From positions 806,001 to 870,000 of the forward strand of contig JAGYXB010001002.1 in assembly GCA_022495005.1 (NCBI GenBank): 64,000 nucleotides of DNA. The letters are read 5' to 3'. The notes beneath the pieces were generated by a model, which made no database searches, was not told where the DNA came from, and was given only the letters and a program-made list of their open reading frames with translations. Source of the DNA: Rhyacophila brunnea. Lineage: Eukaryota > Arthropoda > Insecta > Trichoptera > Rhyacophilidae. This document shows positions 45,616-57,726 of the stretch, one piece after another (within the stretch, counting starts at the first letter, position 1; each line of letters begins with the position of its first letter). The position numbers and the translations under genes were made by a program.

Positions 45616-45782
45616 CTTATATTTTTTTTACATATTAGGTTTATACAACGACAAAAGAAAATGAACTGATAACTTATATCCTCTATTTTTCTTTAAACTA
45701 AAAAATACTTCAGGCCACTTTGAACATTTATTTACCCTATTACCAAATTTGCTTCAGCATAGAAATTGTAGCTTTTAAGAAT

Positions 45783-45930
45783 TCTTGCGGAGCCCCGACG
45801 AACCCGGTTAGGAATCACTGATATAACGAGTTAAATAATTCTGGTTAATGGCGGTTTATCGCATTGATAATTTTTTTGTGAAAGGTCCTCCAAACCTGTC
45901 AGAGCCTCGCTTCTACGAGTCGCTAAAACA
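45783..45930. repeat. Solitary hAT right end plus family I fragment
   Basis: CTTGCGGAGCCCCGACGAAC, CCGGTTAGGAATCACTG at 45783-45819 is a hAT-type right end (reverse complement begins CAGTGATTCCTAACC). At 45865-45930 GAAAGGTCCTCCAAACCTGT, GTCGCTAAAAC resembles family I. Confidence 0.4.
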
Positions 45931-46484
45931 GTACAAAACGAACCCTTAATTATGTTGCTGTAATCTGTATCCAATGTGATATTATGTGTTGGTTGCTTTT
46001 AGCATAAACAGGTCGAAATAATATTAATATGTTAATAGGTATGAAATATCGCGGTATTAGAACATGTAAAAGGCATGTTTTTGTTTTCGAAAAATGGTAA
46101 TGAACAGAATATTAAAATGGACCGACAACTATTTTCGAAAGGAAGATGTTTTCTTCACCCAATTTCGTTTGAATTTAGATGGGTTAGAATGTCCGTTCAT
46201 TTAAATTCTGCTAATTATGTAAAAAATTGAAAATGCGCCCGGAATATTAATAAATCTTTGAGAAACGAGCTTACAAAACATTCTCTTGGTAATTTTAAGG
46301 GCAGTTAAAATAAATAATAATCAATAATTATATTTCTTTAAATATTGTATTCTGTTAGTCAATAGGATATATTATATAAACATTTTCTATATTTGAATTG
46401 TAGGTATATCGTAGTAATACAGTGGTCGGTCAGTACACTGAAGGTTAAACTTACATAAAAAACAGTATCGATACACAGCGTCGA
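45931..46484. other. Non-coding stretch, nothing recognised
   Basis: No gene. Confidence 0.45.
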
Positions 46485-46700
46485 TTTTCTTTGACGCAAA
46501 TGACGCAATCGATACGGCAGAAGAATTAAAAAAGGGCCTCGAAACATTTCACACCACTCGAATAGAATTATTGAAATTATTTCTTTTATTCAACGAATAA
46601 TTTACAAGATTTGAGTTTGTAACATTCTATATTAATTATTATTGATCATACATAATTTGAAAAAATTTCATGTAAGTATATAAGTACCCACTAGAAAAAA
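46485..46700. repeat. Family W fragment then SINE2 tail (minus)
   Basis: TTTTCTTTGACGCAAATGAC, GCAATCGATACGGCAGAAG, AAAAAAGGGCCTCGAAACAT is family W (compare 60214). From 46573 CTTTTATTCAACGAATAATT then TACAAGATTTGAGTTTGTAA, TTGATCATACATAATTTG is a minus-strand SINE2 tail. Confidence 0.55.
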
Positions 46701-47315
46701 TATTTTCCTACCAAAGTAATTAAGGCATTAGATTGATACCTACCTCGATTTAGTATACCCGATATAATAAAACCGATAGCCAATGTTATTTAAATTAAAT
46801 GCAATTTGACAGGCTTTTCATGTAAGAACTACTAGCTAGCTATAATACGTCGTAATTAAGTAAGATGCCATATTTCTAAAAAATGATCTAGTGGGTATAT
46901 GCATGAGATATTTTCAAATTATGTATATTTATAACATATTACTCAAAAAATAATAAAAGTCCCGCAACTAACATCAAAAGGGTCTATCAAACAGAAACTT
47001 ATACAAAAAAAAACCACTAAAATATTATTACTTATTTGTACCTAATCCAATTAGTTAATCATTATCATCTTCAATAATAAATAATTTCAGCTACGTGATG
47101 TGATTCTAGGAAAGAGATACTTACACTGCAATTTTTTACTATATTCGTTCTACGTTAGTAGTTAGAATTTATGGTTTTTATTTTATTATTCATAGTTATC
47201 AGTCAGTGCCTGTGGCTTCCAAGTCTCTAAGCACGCCACTGATTTTAATAAAAATACGTTTATATTAAAAAAAAAAAAAAAACTATTATGTAGGTACCAA
47301 CGTTATAGGAAATCT
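46701..47315. other. Non-coding stretch, solitary hAT right end, poly(A)
   Basis: AAGCACGCCACTG at 47229-47241 looks like a hAT right end with no partner found. A 16-base A run lies at 47267-47282. Confidence 0.4.
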
Positions 47316-47317
47316 AT

Positions 47318-47608
47318 TTCTGTGGGTCTATTCTGTATACATGGCGGCTATCGACGATAGTTTATCATATTTATCTATTGAGGTTCATGATTATTGTTAC
47401 AATAAGTTATCCATCTAAACCTACAGTCTAAACTGTCAACACTGTCTATCTCGCTCTAAAAATTAACACAGCCAAAAGAGGGGGGTATTAAAACATACCT
47501 AGCACTTTTTGACAGTTTGTTTCGGTTAAATTTATTGTAACAATTAACCTATCAATACATAAATATGATGAACTACCGTAGATAATATGTATAGAATAGA
47601 CCCACTGT
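47318..47608. mobile_element. Palindromic MITE V (about 290 bp)
   Basis: TTCTGTGGGTCTATTCTGTA then TACATGG at the left; TATGTATAGAATAGACCCAC then TGTTA at the right. Pairing continues inward through TATCATATTTATCTATTGAG with the matching TATCAATACATAAATATGAT, and TGTTACAATAA with TTATTGTAACA. Both arms exceed 90 bp. Duplication not certain. Confidence 0.7.
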
Positions 47609-48298
47609 TATTATAATAGAGAAAGCACGTTCCTAAATTATAAATACCAATGTAGAGTTCCTAATAATAATTAATAATAATTTAGATATTTTTTCGCACA
47701 TCCTTGGATCGGCTTTTCACCTAAGAAGTTAATTAATATTTTTCATTTAATCTAATATTTTAATTGGTATAGTAAGATTTTTCTTGTATACGCACAATAT
47801 ACGGATTAATATATTATTATGTAGCGGCTCTTTGATCCGTTTCACCTGCCAACAGAATTACAGTAGCCTCTTTAATGGTCCAATGAATTATTTATAAATA
47901 CCCTTCCTGTGACTGAAACTACCTGAATTAGACCATCCATCATCCCGAAATGAGGGTATCATCCAACATCATCCCACATCATCTGAATAATCCCCCTACG
48001 CAATCGATGTCTGATGGCGATTGTGATTTTTGACCATCACTCGATGTGTTTTTTTTATTATAAGCCTTCTTTGGTCATCTATCAAAAGTTTATCCTTTGT
48101 TCAGAAGAAACATCGCTTAATATTCTTGTCACATTTCAATTTGATAAATGATAACGAATATGAAATAATTAACATGGGGACGTTCCTGAACTTGAACTTA
48201 CGTATTTAACTCGTGATAATGATGACGGATTCTATATGATTTTTTTTGTTAATTTTTAATTTTATTAAAATCGATTTGATCTACCAAATAATAACATA
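47609..48298. other. Non-coding stretch, nothing recognised
   Basis: Short ATCATCC-type repetition near 47940-47985. No gene. Confidence 0.45.
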
Positions 48299-48390
48299 AC
48301 GATTATGACATGCAGTGCGTAAGGCGCTGGCCTTTCATTTGGGAGCTCCGGGTTCAATCCTGGTGAGGACGCTTATGTTATTTTCTCAAA
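48299..48390 (+). mobile_element. SINE3 tRNA-like head
   Basis: ATGCAGTGCGTAAGGCGCTG then GCCTTTCATTTGGGAGCTCC, GGGTTCAATCCTGGTGAGGA. The B-box GGGTTCAATCC is intact. Matches 22262-22352 on the other strand. Short body only. Confidence 0.55.
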
Positions 48391-48447
48391 ACCTGGATGT
48401 TTGAGATTGTTTTAATTATGTTACTAAATACACTAGGTACTGTTTGT

Positions 48448-48880
48448 CAGTGGCGAGGGGTGGAGGTACACTGTTAAAATTCGTCATAAATATAGTACAC
48501 ACTAAATTTTGTCAATCATACTTATTTGTTTTCATTGAACTAAGAAGACAATTTGCAGATGGTGCTGATTTTTTTTTTAGAATTATTAATAACCATGTCC
48601 TTGCTTTTTCGTACAAGGTGATTGTTAGTAATTTTGAACAATCACAAACATCCAGGCTTTAAGAAAACAAGAGCCGCCAGAGATGGTGCTGATTAGTTTT
48701 AAAATTTAATTAAACCCTGCCTAAATCAATCCATAACATTTTCCGTATGCTATGGGCGATCAGACCTGCCTGCAATAAACCATAATCGATACAAATATTC
48801 TTTTTATAACATAGTATCTAAAATTATTTATGGTTTAATAGCGTAATTTTAGATATCTTATAGATAAACTTTGATAAGAA
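48448..48880. mobile_element. hAT-type MITE, family H copy 2 (right end lost)
   Basis: CAGTGGCGAGGGGTGGAGGT at the left; then TTAAAATTCGTCATAAATAT, TTGTTTTCATTGAACTAAGA, GCAGATGGTGCTGATT (present twice, 48556 and 48681, an internal duplication), AAACCCTGCCTAAATCAATC. The right TIR is missing. Confidence 0.7.
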
Positions 48881-50434
48881 ATACGACATATCATATTAAT
48901 CACTTTTTTATTGATTTTGGTGTTAAGTGATATATTAGAATAGCCCTGCGGAATATACGATTAGGTAATTATTTTGAAAAGTGCATGGCAATAAGAAAAG
49001 CCATTTATCCACCAGAATATCGAAAGTGGATGAGATGATGATGATTATGGCTCGTGGATAAGATATCTGGGGATGCTGCGGTTGATTAAAAATAAAAATA
49101 AATGTTTTTTTGGATTATATTTTACATAAAATCAAAATTAAATATAAATTATTAATTATAATAATAATTAAAATAAAGAACTTTGCATAAATTGCTTGCA
49201 GAGATAAATTTTAACAATGTTAATAAATCATTAAAGCCTAAATCTTTCCTCGCTGTCGCGCGCGTGCTCACGTGCAAACGCAGAAACGGTGAAATACTGT
49301 CGGACCGGCAGTACCAATCAAGCTTCCAGCTGCGAGCCCCACTCCCCGTGCCCTTCCTTCGCTGACTCGAGCATATTCCATTGAAAACGGTACGAAATAA
49401 AATCATAAAGATGGCCACTTTCTGATATTAGTACCGCGGTGTATGATAATTATTGGATGTATCGGTGCGCGGGCGAACTTAATAATATTAATGTTTTCAT
49501 TTACTTAATATACATAAATTTATGTATTTTATAATATTACATTTTTCTCAATTTGCTCGAGGGTGCTGCAGCTCCGTAGTGCATATGGACAAACCGCCAC
49601 TGATTATAAGACAGAACATGACAATAACTCGCACATGCAATTTAAATTTCAAAAGTCATAACATAATAAAATAATTCATTTATTTAAGAAAACAAAACAA
49701 TCTGGACAAATCAAACATCAACGGTCACAAGACTCACAAGATGAGATTTACATTATAACAATTAATATTACCGTCACAAGAGAGAAGAAGAAAAATAAAA
49801 CAATTTTATATTTACAGTAAAATAAAATTACACAAACAATATACACACACATCACTTAAAATATAATATATTATGTCTTTGGGGAGCGCATTAACTAACT
49901 GATCAATAAAGTTATTTTGACATATTATATGATACAAAATTTATTGTAATATTATTTAAATTTACTAAATATATGTATCTGCTTTGGAATCCCACTTTTG
50001 CAGCAAAAAATGACCTTGTTCATTTAAACCTCTAAACTATAATCATGTTTTCATCATTAATCCATGTTTACGATCATCGTGAGCAGTTAATCTTTTCTAC
50101 TTAATAATTCCAGATTTTATATAATCGATGGATCATTTAGTAGAATATGATATATTTATAATAACGGGGCTCCATGCCTTGCATAATAAATACAAGTTTG
50201 TTCAGAAAGTTGCTATTGGTAATTAGGTATTCAACACTCTGTACAGAAAGATTTCCTGATAGTTTTATTTGATTTCTTATTATGTTTAAAATTAAATCGG
50301 TTTCGTAGATAACAACGTATGTATAGGCTACATTTGTTTTAGAACGCAGATAGAGTTTGGACCAGTGGCTAGAGATTAATAATGAGAGTGAGAATTTTTT
50401 TTTTTTTAAATTGAACAATGATAATTTGTAAACA
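48881..50434. other. Non-coding stretch with a GC-rich patch and a hAT right end
   Basis: 49245-49360 is markedly GC- and CpG-rich (TCGCTGTCGCGCGCGTGCTC) and TTTGTCCATATGCACT-type hAT end sequence is found as ATATGGACAAACCGCCACTG at 49585-49604. They may be the inside and right end of one larger hAT whose left end I could not find. The overlapping 60-88-codon frames show no domain. Confidence 0.4.
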
Positions 50435-50442
50435 CCTCAGAT

Positions 50443-50821
50443 CATGGGCCCCTCAACTTGAAACGGGCCCCGAGGCCAGGATCCTTGACGGCCCCCCTAC
50501 CCATCGCTAGGGTTAAATACAGTGGAAGCTCTACAGAATAGTTTTCTAAACGCTGTTTCAGGTAAAATTAAGGGTACCTATTCGGTGTATTTTCATAATT
50601 TTTTTTTGTATTGTTGAATAAATCCATTTGAATTATGGACACAATAATCAAAAATTGCATCACACACCTAGATATTTTAAAATTTTAATACTTTTTAATT
50701 AAAATAGCGCCACAGGCGACTTTTTCCCATTTGTAATTTATGTTTATCTCACTTTTCAGGTCGACTCGCCACGCCGGGCCCCAGGCTAGAGCTCTGTCAG
50801 CCCCCCCTTGTGGGGGGCATG
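50443..50821. mobile_element. hAT-type MITE, family A copy 3 (379 bp)
   Basis: CATGGGCCCCTC at the left, TTGTGGGGGGCATG at the right, with a perfect 8-bp duplication CCTCAGAT (50435-50442 and 50822-50829). It has the conserved GCCACGCCGGGCCCCAGGCT block. Most complete of the three copies. Confidence 0.93.
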
Positions 50822-51009
50822 CCTCAGATATATACATGCCTATTGGAAAATTATTTTTTTTGCTTATGTTAATATGACCTTTGCCTTTTTAATTCTAAAT
50901 TTAATTTTAAAACTAAATTGTATATCTACTGAAAAGTGTCTCAAAATATTGAACCATTCATTGTAATATTGGGAATGTCCAGTGGCGCGGAGTGTTAAAT
51001 TAAAAGAGA

Positions 51010-51195
51010 TGCAGGATGCACAGGCCCAGTGGTCTCGTGGCAGACGCTCTGCGCAGAGGTCGGGGTTCATTCCCAGCCGACCGCTTGTCGTGACTCGTGA
51101 CCGGCTTGCCCGCGCACCACTCTACCTGCTCATTATTATTTTTACCGCCGATCACCTGTGCAAGAGTTTTATCCGCGGCGACGATACCTACCTGT
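51010..51195 (+). mobile_element. SINE4 candidate, tRNA-like head and GC-rich body
   Basis: CCCAGTGGTCTCGTGGCAGA as A-box region, GGTCGGGGTTCATTCCCAGC as B-box; then a GC-rich body (CGTGACCGGCTTGCCCGCGC, CCGCCGATCACCTGTG). Different from SINE1-3, single copy here. CAGTGGCGCGGAGTG at 50981 just upstream may be a separate hAT end. Confidence 0.5.
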
Positions 51196-51199
51196 AATA

Positions 51200-51592
51200 A
51201 TAAATTATTAGTCTTCTACACGGCGATTTGTAAAAATATGGTAGTTTTATTGCTGTGCGAGCAATGGTTAGATTTATGATATCAAATAGGTACTAGTATC
51301 ATATTATGGAAGGGCTTATATCGGACGGTTTATTTTGACTTTAATTAAGATCACTGATTCGAGGAAATTGTATATTAAGTGTATTTTACTTTTCACACAA
51401 AATATATTATAGGAAGTAACAAAAATATAGTTGAAAATTTATTGTCAAGATGTCACGGCCCACGGGCACTTTGTTGTTAAGAGTGAAACAAGATTTAATT
51501 ATTAATTAATTTACTAACTTTACGTCGGGGTTAAACATATTTTTTTAAATATTGGTGTATACGTGCACTTCATCAAGCCACGCGAGGGTACC
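51200..51592. other. Non-coding stretch, nothing recognised
   Basis: No gene. Confidence 0.45.
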
Positions 51593-51596
51593 TTAA

Positions 51597-52605
51597 GGAC
51601 GGACATGCTCAGCGTAGGTCAAAATGGAGCTTTTATTGCATTTTCAAAGCATGATCCTGGACATTCCTCAAACGTTGTAGATAATCTATTTATATAATTT
51701 TGAACCCTTATTATCCTTTATATTTATTTTAAACATTTGATGACTGCATAAAGTATTTTTATTACATAAAATAGTATTCTTTTAAACCTCTCGCTCTAAT
51801 GTTTTAGAATATAGTCATATTTCAGTACATGCATGTGCAGTGGTGTTAAGATTTTTTACGTTTATTAATTTTTAAACGCATTTATAAAACCATTACCAAA
51901 CCATACCTAACCGATTTTTTTAACGGTACATGTTCAAACACGCGCGTTAACATTATTTTACTCCGTACTTTAATTATAGTTTGTCAATTTATGGCTACGG
52001 TCGTATGTTGTAGTTTAACCACTGGGGAATGCCAAAAGAAATGGCGTATTTCAAAAATACACTACCTTATTCTTAGGTCAATAATTATTACAAACCAATC
52101 ATTATTCGTAGGGTGTTTATCACACTTGAATGTTCAAAGACATAGCTTATAATTAGTATCTTTAGAATTATCTTCAAATGTGTTAATCTTGCCCATTTTT
52201 TGAATAATAAAATGCCTAATTTTTGTCAAATTTAGGATCACAGAGATTATAAATATAATTTTTTATCGTAAATATTTCACTATAATAATGTCAACATAAA
52301 TTATACTAATGATTTTATAAATGCGTTTAAAAAATAATAAACGTAAAAAATCTTAACACCACTGCACATGCATGTACTGAAATATGACTATATTCTAAAA
52401 CATTAGAGCGAAAGGTTTAAAAGAATACTATTTTATGTAATAAAAATACTGTATGCAGTCATCAAATGTTTAAAATAAATATAAAGGACAATAAGGCTTC
52501 AAAATTATATAAATAGATTATCTACAACGTTTGAGGAATGTCCAGGATCATGCTTTGAAAATACAATAAAAGCTCCATTTTGACCTACGCTGAGCATGTT
52601 CCCCC
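51597..52605. mobile_element. TTAA-type element G, copy 2: long-armed palindrome (1009 bp)
   Basis: Left arm (51597-51890) GGACGGACATGCTCAGCGTA ... and right arm (52315-52605), the near-perfect inverse ending TACGCTGAGCATGTTCCCCC, are each about 290 bp. The core (51940-52310) matches G1 in reverse. Flanked by TTAA (51593-51596) and ATAA (52606-52609). Arm landmarks: AAAATGGAGCTTTTATTGCA, TAGATAATCTATTTATATAA, CCTCTCGCTCTAATGTTTTA, GTGCAGTGGTGTTAAGATTT. No coding capacity. The arms are nearly identical, so it is probably young or homogenised. Confidence 0.88.
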
Positions 52606-52794
52606 ATAACGGTGTTTTTTCCGTCCAATAATAAATTAGTATGTATATTTTTTCAAAATGGACCCCCCCACATACCATTTTTCTGTGTGCGCGCCTGATT
52701 TCGAGTACCTACTATCATCAAATTATTAGTTTTTACTCTCAGTTCGTTTTTTATGTCACACGATTTAATACGAACGTGTCGGCCTGTAATTTCA

Positions 52795-53490
52795 TGGTTC
52801 CCGAGTTCGTATACCGAGTCTGGCGAAAAAATGTCGTTTTAACAATGTGCGTTTGGATCCAGAGTATGGACGTAATAGATTGAGCAAGTGGCTAACATCC
52901 ATCTCTTGTAAAACAAAAATCTGTTAATACAACCTTCACTCTATATAGGCATATATCGACTACCTCATGGAATAACACTCTAACTCTAAAATATCATCTT
53001 TTCAGGAGAGCAAAAAAACATTCAAAAAATGTGTAGCAAAAGCCGTTTATTGTATGCAAATATTATTTACATTATAATTTATATCATTAAATAGCGAATC
53101 ATTTAAGCAGACAATCAACTTTTGCATGACATAAATTTAGGAAATAACACTCTAAATGTGTTTTTCCACGTTATGTTTGACTACTAAAATATTTCATCTA
53201 GATTTGGTGTGATTTTTCCCGACTAAGTATATTTTTTATAGGGTGTATTTATATATATATTTTATATATTGCAAATTTTTTTATATAACCATAAATCTAC
53301 TTCCGAGTATTATTTTAAACTGTATTTTGAGTGTTTTTCGAGAAAAAAATCCAAAAAAAATTGGCTGGTGTGGTATTTTTTTCAATGCAACAATAGCTTA
53401 AAAAACATAAAACACACAATTTTGAGTTGGTGTGTTATTCCATGAGGTAGTCGATATGATCTTCTTAGGATAAGACATAGTAAAAAGAAA
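52795..53490 (+). mobile_element. SINE1 copy split by a 499-bp MITE
   Basis: Left part GAGTTCGTATACCGAGTCTG (decayed B-box), GAGTATGGACGTAATAGATT then GAGCAAGTGGCTAACATCCA, AATCTGTTAATACAACCTTC. After the inserted element the SINE ending resumes at 53455 with TATGATCTTCTTAGGATAAG then ACATAGT. Confidence 0.75.
52956..53454. mobile_element. TIR MITE inside SINE1 (499 bp)
   Basis: TCGACTACCTCATGGAATAA then CACTC at the left and TGTGTTATTCCATGAGGTAG then TCGA at the right, about 25-bp near-perfect inverted repeats. Comparing with uninterrupted SINE1 (GGCCCATATGATCC) gives a TA duplication (52954-52955 and 53455-53456), hence a Tc1/mariner-like target preference. No transposase. Confidence 0.82.
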
Positions 53491-54205
53491 TCTTGTTCAA
53501 TTATCTATTTTAAATCAAACTTAAACATGTTTTATGACAGTTATGAAGACCACAGAGATTTGACGCTAAGTTTTCTATTCGGATTTTTTCGCAGCAAGGA
53601 TTGCCATTGGACACGGTCTCTTTTATTATTACTTTGTAGATATTATTGAAACCTAAATATTGAAATGAATTTTAATAAAAATATATCCAATCAGCACAAG
53701 TATATTTTATTGGTAAGAGTTCGTCATCGTAATAATAACATGGCCAGTATGGCGGTTTTTTTTAAATCGATGTATGAGTACGTGTCTATTTTTTTTTTAA
53801 ATCTTTCTCGAGAAAACTAATCAAATGTGGTGAACTTCATACGAACTCAAAGCCATTAATGTAGTCTGGAGCCCTATCAAAGATTATTCTCGCTTCATTT
53901 ATTGCCTCCGTACTCACTGTGGGAATGGATCGCATATTCAGAACTCACAATTAGATAACATTACTTACTCGGACATTACGCGTTTACCACATGTCATGAT
54001 TTTTGATATTTTCAATTAAGATTATTAACATATTAATTCATAATTATCATACTCGTATTAAGGATTACTCTCTATTGAAAACATTGATAAAAGTCTACAT
54101 TTGTATAGATAATTATAATATAATATGACATATTATAATGACCCATCGGTTCCATGCCTCCCAACCCGCTACCACACTTCTTATCCGCCCTTCACCACTT
54201 CTACT
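53491..54205. other. Non-coding stretch, nothing recognised
   Basis: No gene. Confidence 0.45.
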
Positions 54206-54213
54206 AACTAGAT

Positions 54214-55204
54214 CAGTGTCTGCAAAACTTTTTTATATCTGACGTCACACTAGAAAAAAGAAATTTGTGTCGTGGACACACACATATATATATATATATC
54301 AGTAGCGAAGGGTGGATGTAGGTTGTTAAGATCCGCCATAAATAATACACATAAAACTTTGTTAGTCATACGTATTTGTTTTTATTGAACTAAGACTACA
54401 ATTTTACAGATGGTGTTGGTTAGGGTTTGGGCGACACGACAAAATTGTGCACACTTATTTATTTATACTTATTTGTTTTCGTTGGATTAAGAATACATAC
54501 CTATTTCACATATTGTTGGTTTATTTTGTTAAATTCATTAAGCCCCGCCTAAACCAAACTATAATAGATACATAATAATATTATTCTATCTATAAAATAT
54601 CAAAAGTTATATATGATTGAATTGCATATATTTTATAGATATACGAGTATTTTTTGACTATTATCTATTATGGCTTGATTATGGGATCTTAACGGCATAC
54701 CTCCCACCCTTCGCCACTGGTATATATATAGGTGGGTAATATGGATAATAATTTTATTAGTGATAGGGATGTAGGTAATTATTGATTTGGAAAAAGAATT
54801 ATTATGTCAAAACGTGCATCTAAATTAGATAAACAATCACGTAACTCCTCGTCTGTAATTAATTAATCGCGTTGTTTTTTTAATGTCATTTCCCTTATCG
54901 CTGAAAAACTTTATTCACAAAAGTACGACCCAAACAGCAAAAGAAAGTCAACGGTTGTAGTAACTAATCAAGAATATTGACAACTATAGGTCAGAAAATG
55001 AAGATTACTGCACAGGATCGTTTTTCAAGTACATATACAAATTTTCTTCCATTGTTAATGGTAAGGTGCCTACCATCGCATCTTACGAAAGAATTTCATG
55101 ACAAGTCAATTGAAAATCGAATGATGGAAAATACTTAGACGCAGCACACCTGGAACCTTTCGCGGTACACTAGTATGCTACGGCACACAGATTGGTAGAC
55201 ACTG
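54214..55204. mobile_element. hAT-type element P (991 bp including nested H1)
   Basis: CAGTGTCTGCAAAAC at the left, TTGGTAGACACTG at the right, with CGCGGTACACTAGTATGCTA then CGGCACACAG before the right end, the classic Charlie-like hAT subterminal block. Perfect 8-bp duplication AACTAGAT (54206-54213 and 55205-55212). Family H copy 1 is nested in it. No transposase frame. Confidence 0.9.
54300..54719. mobile_element. hAT-type MITE, family H copy 1 (420 bp), nested in P
   Basis: CAGTAGCGAAGGGTGGATGT at the left, CTCCCACCCTTCGCCACTG at the right, both continuing into GTTAAGATCC/GGATCTTAAC. It inserted in a (TA)n run, which forms the approximate 8-bp duplication ATATATAT/GTATATAT. Complete copy of the family. 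Confidence 0.88.
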
Positions 55205-55212
55205 AACTAGAT

Positions 55213-56409
55213 CGACGACAACAATATTTTTTAGATTTCTGTCTGGAAACCATACATTAGAAAACGTTTCGAATCGATAGGATCATTGACAAATATGTCA
55301 GTATTTTAAAAACGTTATATGTTTGGAGAACCAAATTGTATTAAGTATAATATATTGTAATCGAATTAGCTCATGTGTACAGAAGTTTCAGTCTCTGGAT
55401 ATACGGGAAATAACGTGAACCAAAAAACAGAATAAATAAGTGAACAATATTATTATATAATATATGACTTGGTAGTTATATATGAAACAATTAATCAAAT
55501 GGAGTAATTATTGAATACCGGTCATATATAATTATTTATGATCTGAATTCTGTATCTGAACATACAAGAATAATAATGAAAAAAAATACAATTGTAATGG
55601 GTAGAAAATCTCTAATAAATTCAACGTCATCTTTCTCATTTACAAATTAAATTATTAACAATAATAATTAATCATTACAGCAAGAAAATTAATCCCCCTT
55701 TTTAAGTGGCATACGCATACCCCATCTTTATTAAGCCTAATAAAATAATGAATGAATATCTCATAAAGTACGCCGTCATTCAATAAAATGATATCCAATC
55801 AACGTTCAGGTTCGAAAGAATTAATAAAATGGCTTTCGAAATTGAACTCTTGCCGAATACGATCCCGATCGATAAGCACTTATAGTATAAATAACAAAAT
55901 GAAGCAAATGTATGTACCCTTCTGTGTGACTTCGAAGGTTTTAATAAATTCCCTATGCTAAAGACAGGGTTTTTCAAATGAAGTCTATAAATTTAATACT
56001 AGTTACCCATTTATTATATTTATTCAAAATTGTATTGGTGATATTTTTATTCTTTCTCACGATCAATCAAATGTGGTTAATCAACCACACACCCTAAAAA
56101 TGAATAAGGTAGGTTCGAATTCTAATCATTCCAAAAAATTTCTGGGATTTTTTAAAAATAATATATATCTTTCTGAGGTTTTTCAAAATGATCTATTTTC
56201 AATAATAAGAATCTAACATTTTGTAATCTGACGTAGGTCCCTATCTATATTCAGTGAAAGTATAATAAAAAAAATACCTAATAATTATTTGCAAGTACAA
56301 GACGTCATAAATGAATTTGGTAAACACCTGTCGCCGTCTATAAGTAAATCATTGTAGTACATAAATAATATCATTAACTTAAGTTACTCATAAAGCTGGT
56401 TTCCTTTCG
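55213..56409. other. Non-coding stretch, nothing recognised
   Basis: No gene or shared repeat. Confidence 0.45.
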
Positions 56410-56725
56410 TTGGCGAGATTCGAAATTGATTTTTCCAATTTCTCAAGAATTCTCGAGATTATCGAGAAATCGACATTATGATAATATGTACTTATATATA
56501 TATTTTTTTAGGTAAAACAATTTTCTTTTTTAGCTCTTTTTTTCACCAATAAATTTAAGAAATTTCAACGAATATTTTTAATTCCAGCTGCGGTCGCCTA
56601 CTAACAATTTTTAGATTTCTCAGGAATCTCATTGATGTTTCTCGAGAAATGAGAATAATTCTCGATATTTCAGAAAAATAATTTCTCGTAATTTCTCGAG
56701 ACGAGATTTCTCTAGTTGACGGGTC
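56410..56725. mobile_element. Probable hAT-like MITE rich in CTCGAGAA boxes
   Basis: GTTGGCGAGATTCGAAATTG at the left and GAGATTTCTCTAGTTGAC at the right are loose inverted repeats, with many AATTCTCGAGA, TTTCTCGAGAAAT and TTCTCGATATTTC boxes inside. Similar subterminal boxes occur in the hAT relic at 38334-38910, so it may be related. No certain duplication. Confidence 0.5.
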
Positions 56726-57718
56726 TACTCGTGTGTTTTACGGTATAGTTTGATTTAATGCCAGGGAGAACTAAATTGTATTATTATCTTGCCTACTTAA
56801 TTAAAATTTCAACATGGCATCTTTCATTTTCTATTAAGCCACTTATTCAACTGTCCTCCGAGTAATTGCTAATCACTTCACTTTCTGTAGTGTTTCAAAA
56901 TGAAAGATATAAGTTTGAATCCATCTCGTATCGTGAAATTTTGTATTATTTATAAAATATATTACATATTAGTCACCACAACATCTGAAATAATGAGAAG
57001 AATGACTTATAATGTTCGCCAGGTGAGATCATTGGATTGGTAACACCTGTCGCGTACGTCCAACGTTGAGAGGTGCATTTTCTAATCGGGCGCTTTGTGT
57101 ATTTTCCCACAGGCTGGCTCGGTCGTGAGAACAGACAGAAGTCAATAACTACTAACATCACATCAACGCACTACTACATTGGTAAAAGATATTAAAATAT
57201 CAGATCCGCGAGAGAGAATCGAAGAGACTTACTTGATGTTAGCATAATATTGATCATAACGTATCCTATGTATTTGTTATCAATTAATTTTAAAGTTTTA
57301 ATTTAATATAAATGAAGTTGTTTTTTCAAAAACCGATATGTGCATAATTATTAATTTGTGGTAAATAACGTTTTCGTGTTTCAAGCGTGATTGTTTGGTT
57401 GTAACGTAACGTTAGTTTCATTTTTTTCCATTGTGTTGTATTTTCAAATTAAAACAATATGCCAATTTTTATTACCCGATAAACCTTTTATTGCAATAAA
57501 ATGTAACCTACATAAAATTGTTCAAATTACTGTTAATTATTTGTGCCTACCATTTTAATTGACCGGTTTCATTGAATCATTATGTTTTTTCTTTTGTCTT
57601 TGGGGGGTTTTAGAACTTTTAAAAGTAACATCATTACCCACATAATATTCTGTAAAATTATACATATTGTATGTACGTATTTTGTTAAATTTCGCCCATA
57701 TTATATAATTTTGTATGT
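56726..57718. other. Non-coding stretch, nothing recognised
   Basis: No gene. Confidence 0.45.
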
Positions 57719-57726
57719 GAACTTAT

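Noticed and set aside
49152..49418. 88-codon minus frame over a GC-rich patch
   Set aside because: No recognisable domain; probably the inside of a decayed hAT element whose right end is at 49604.
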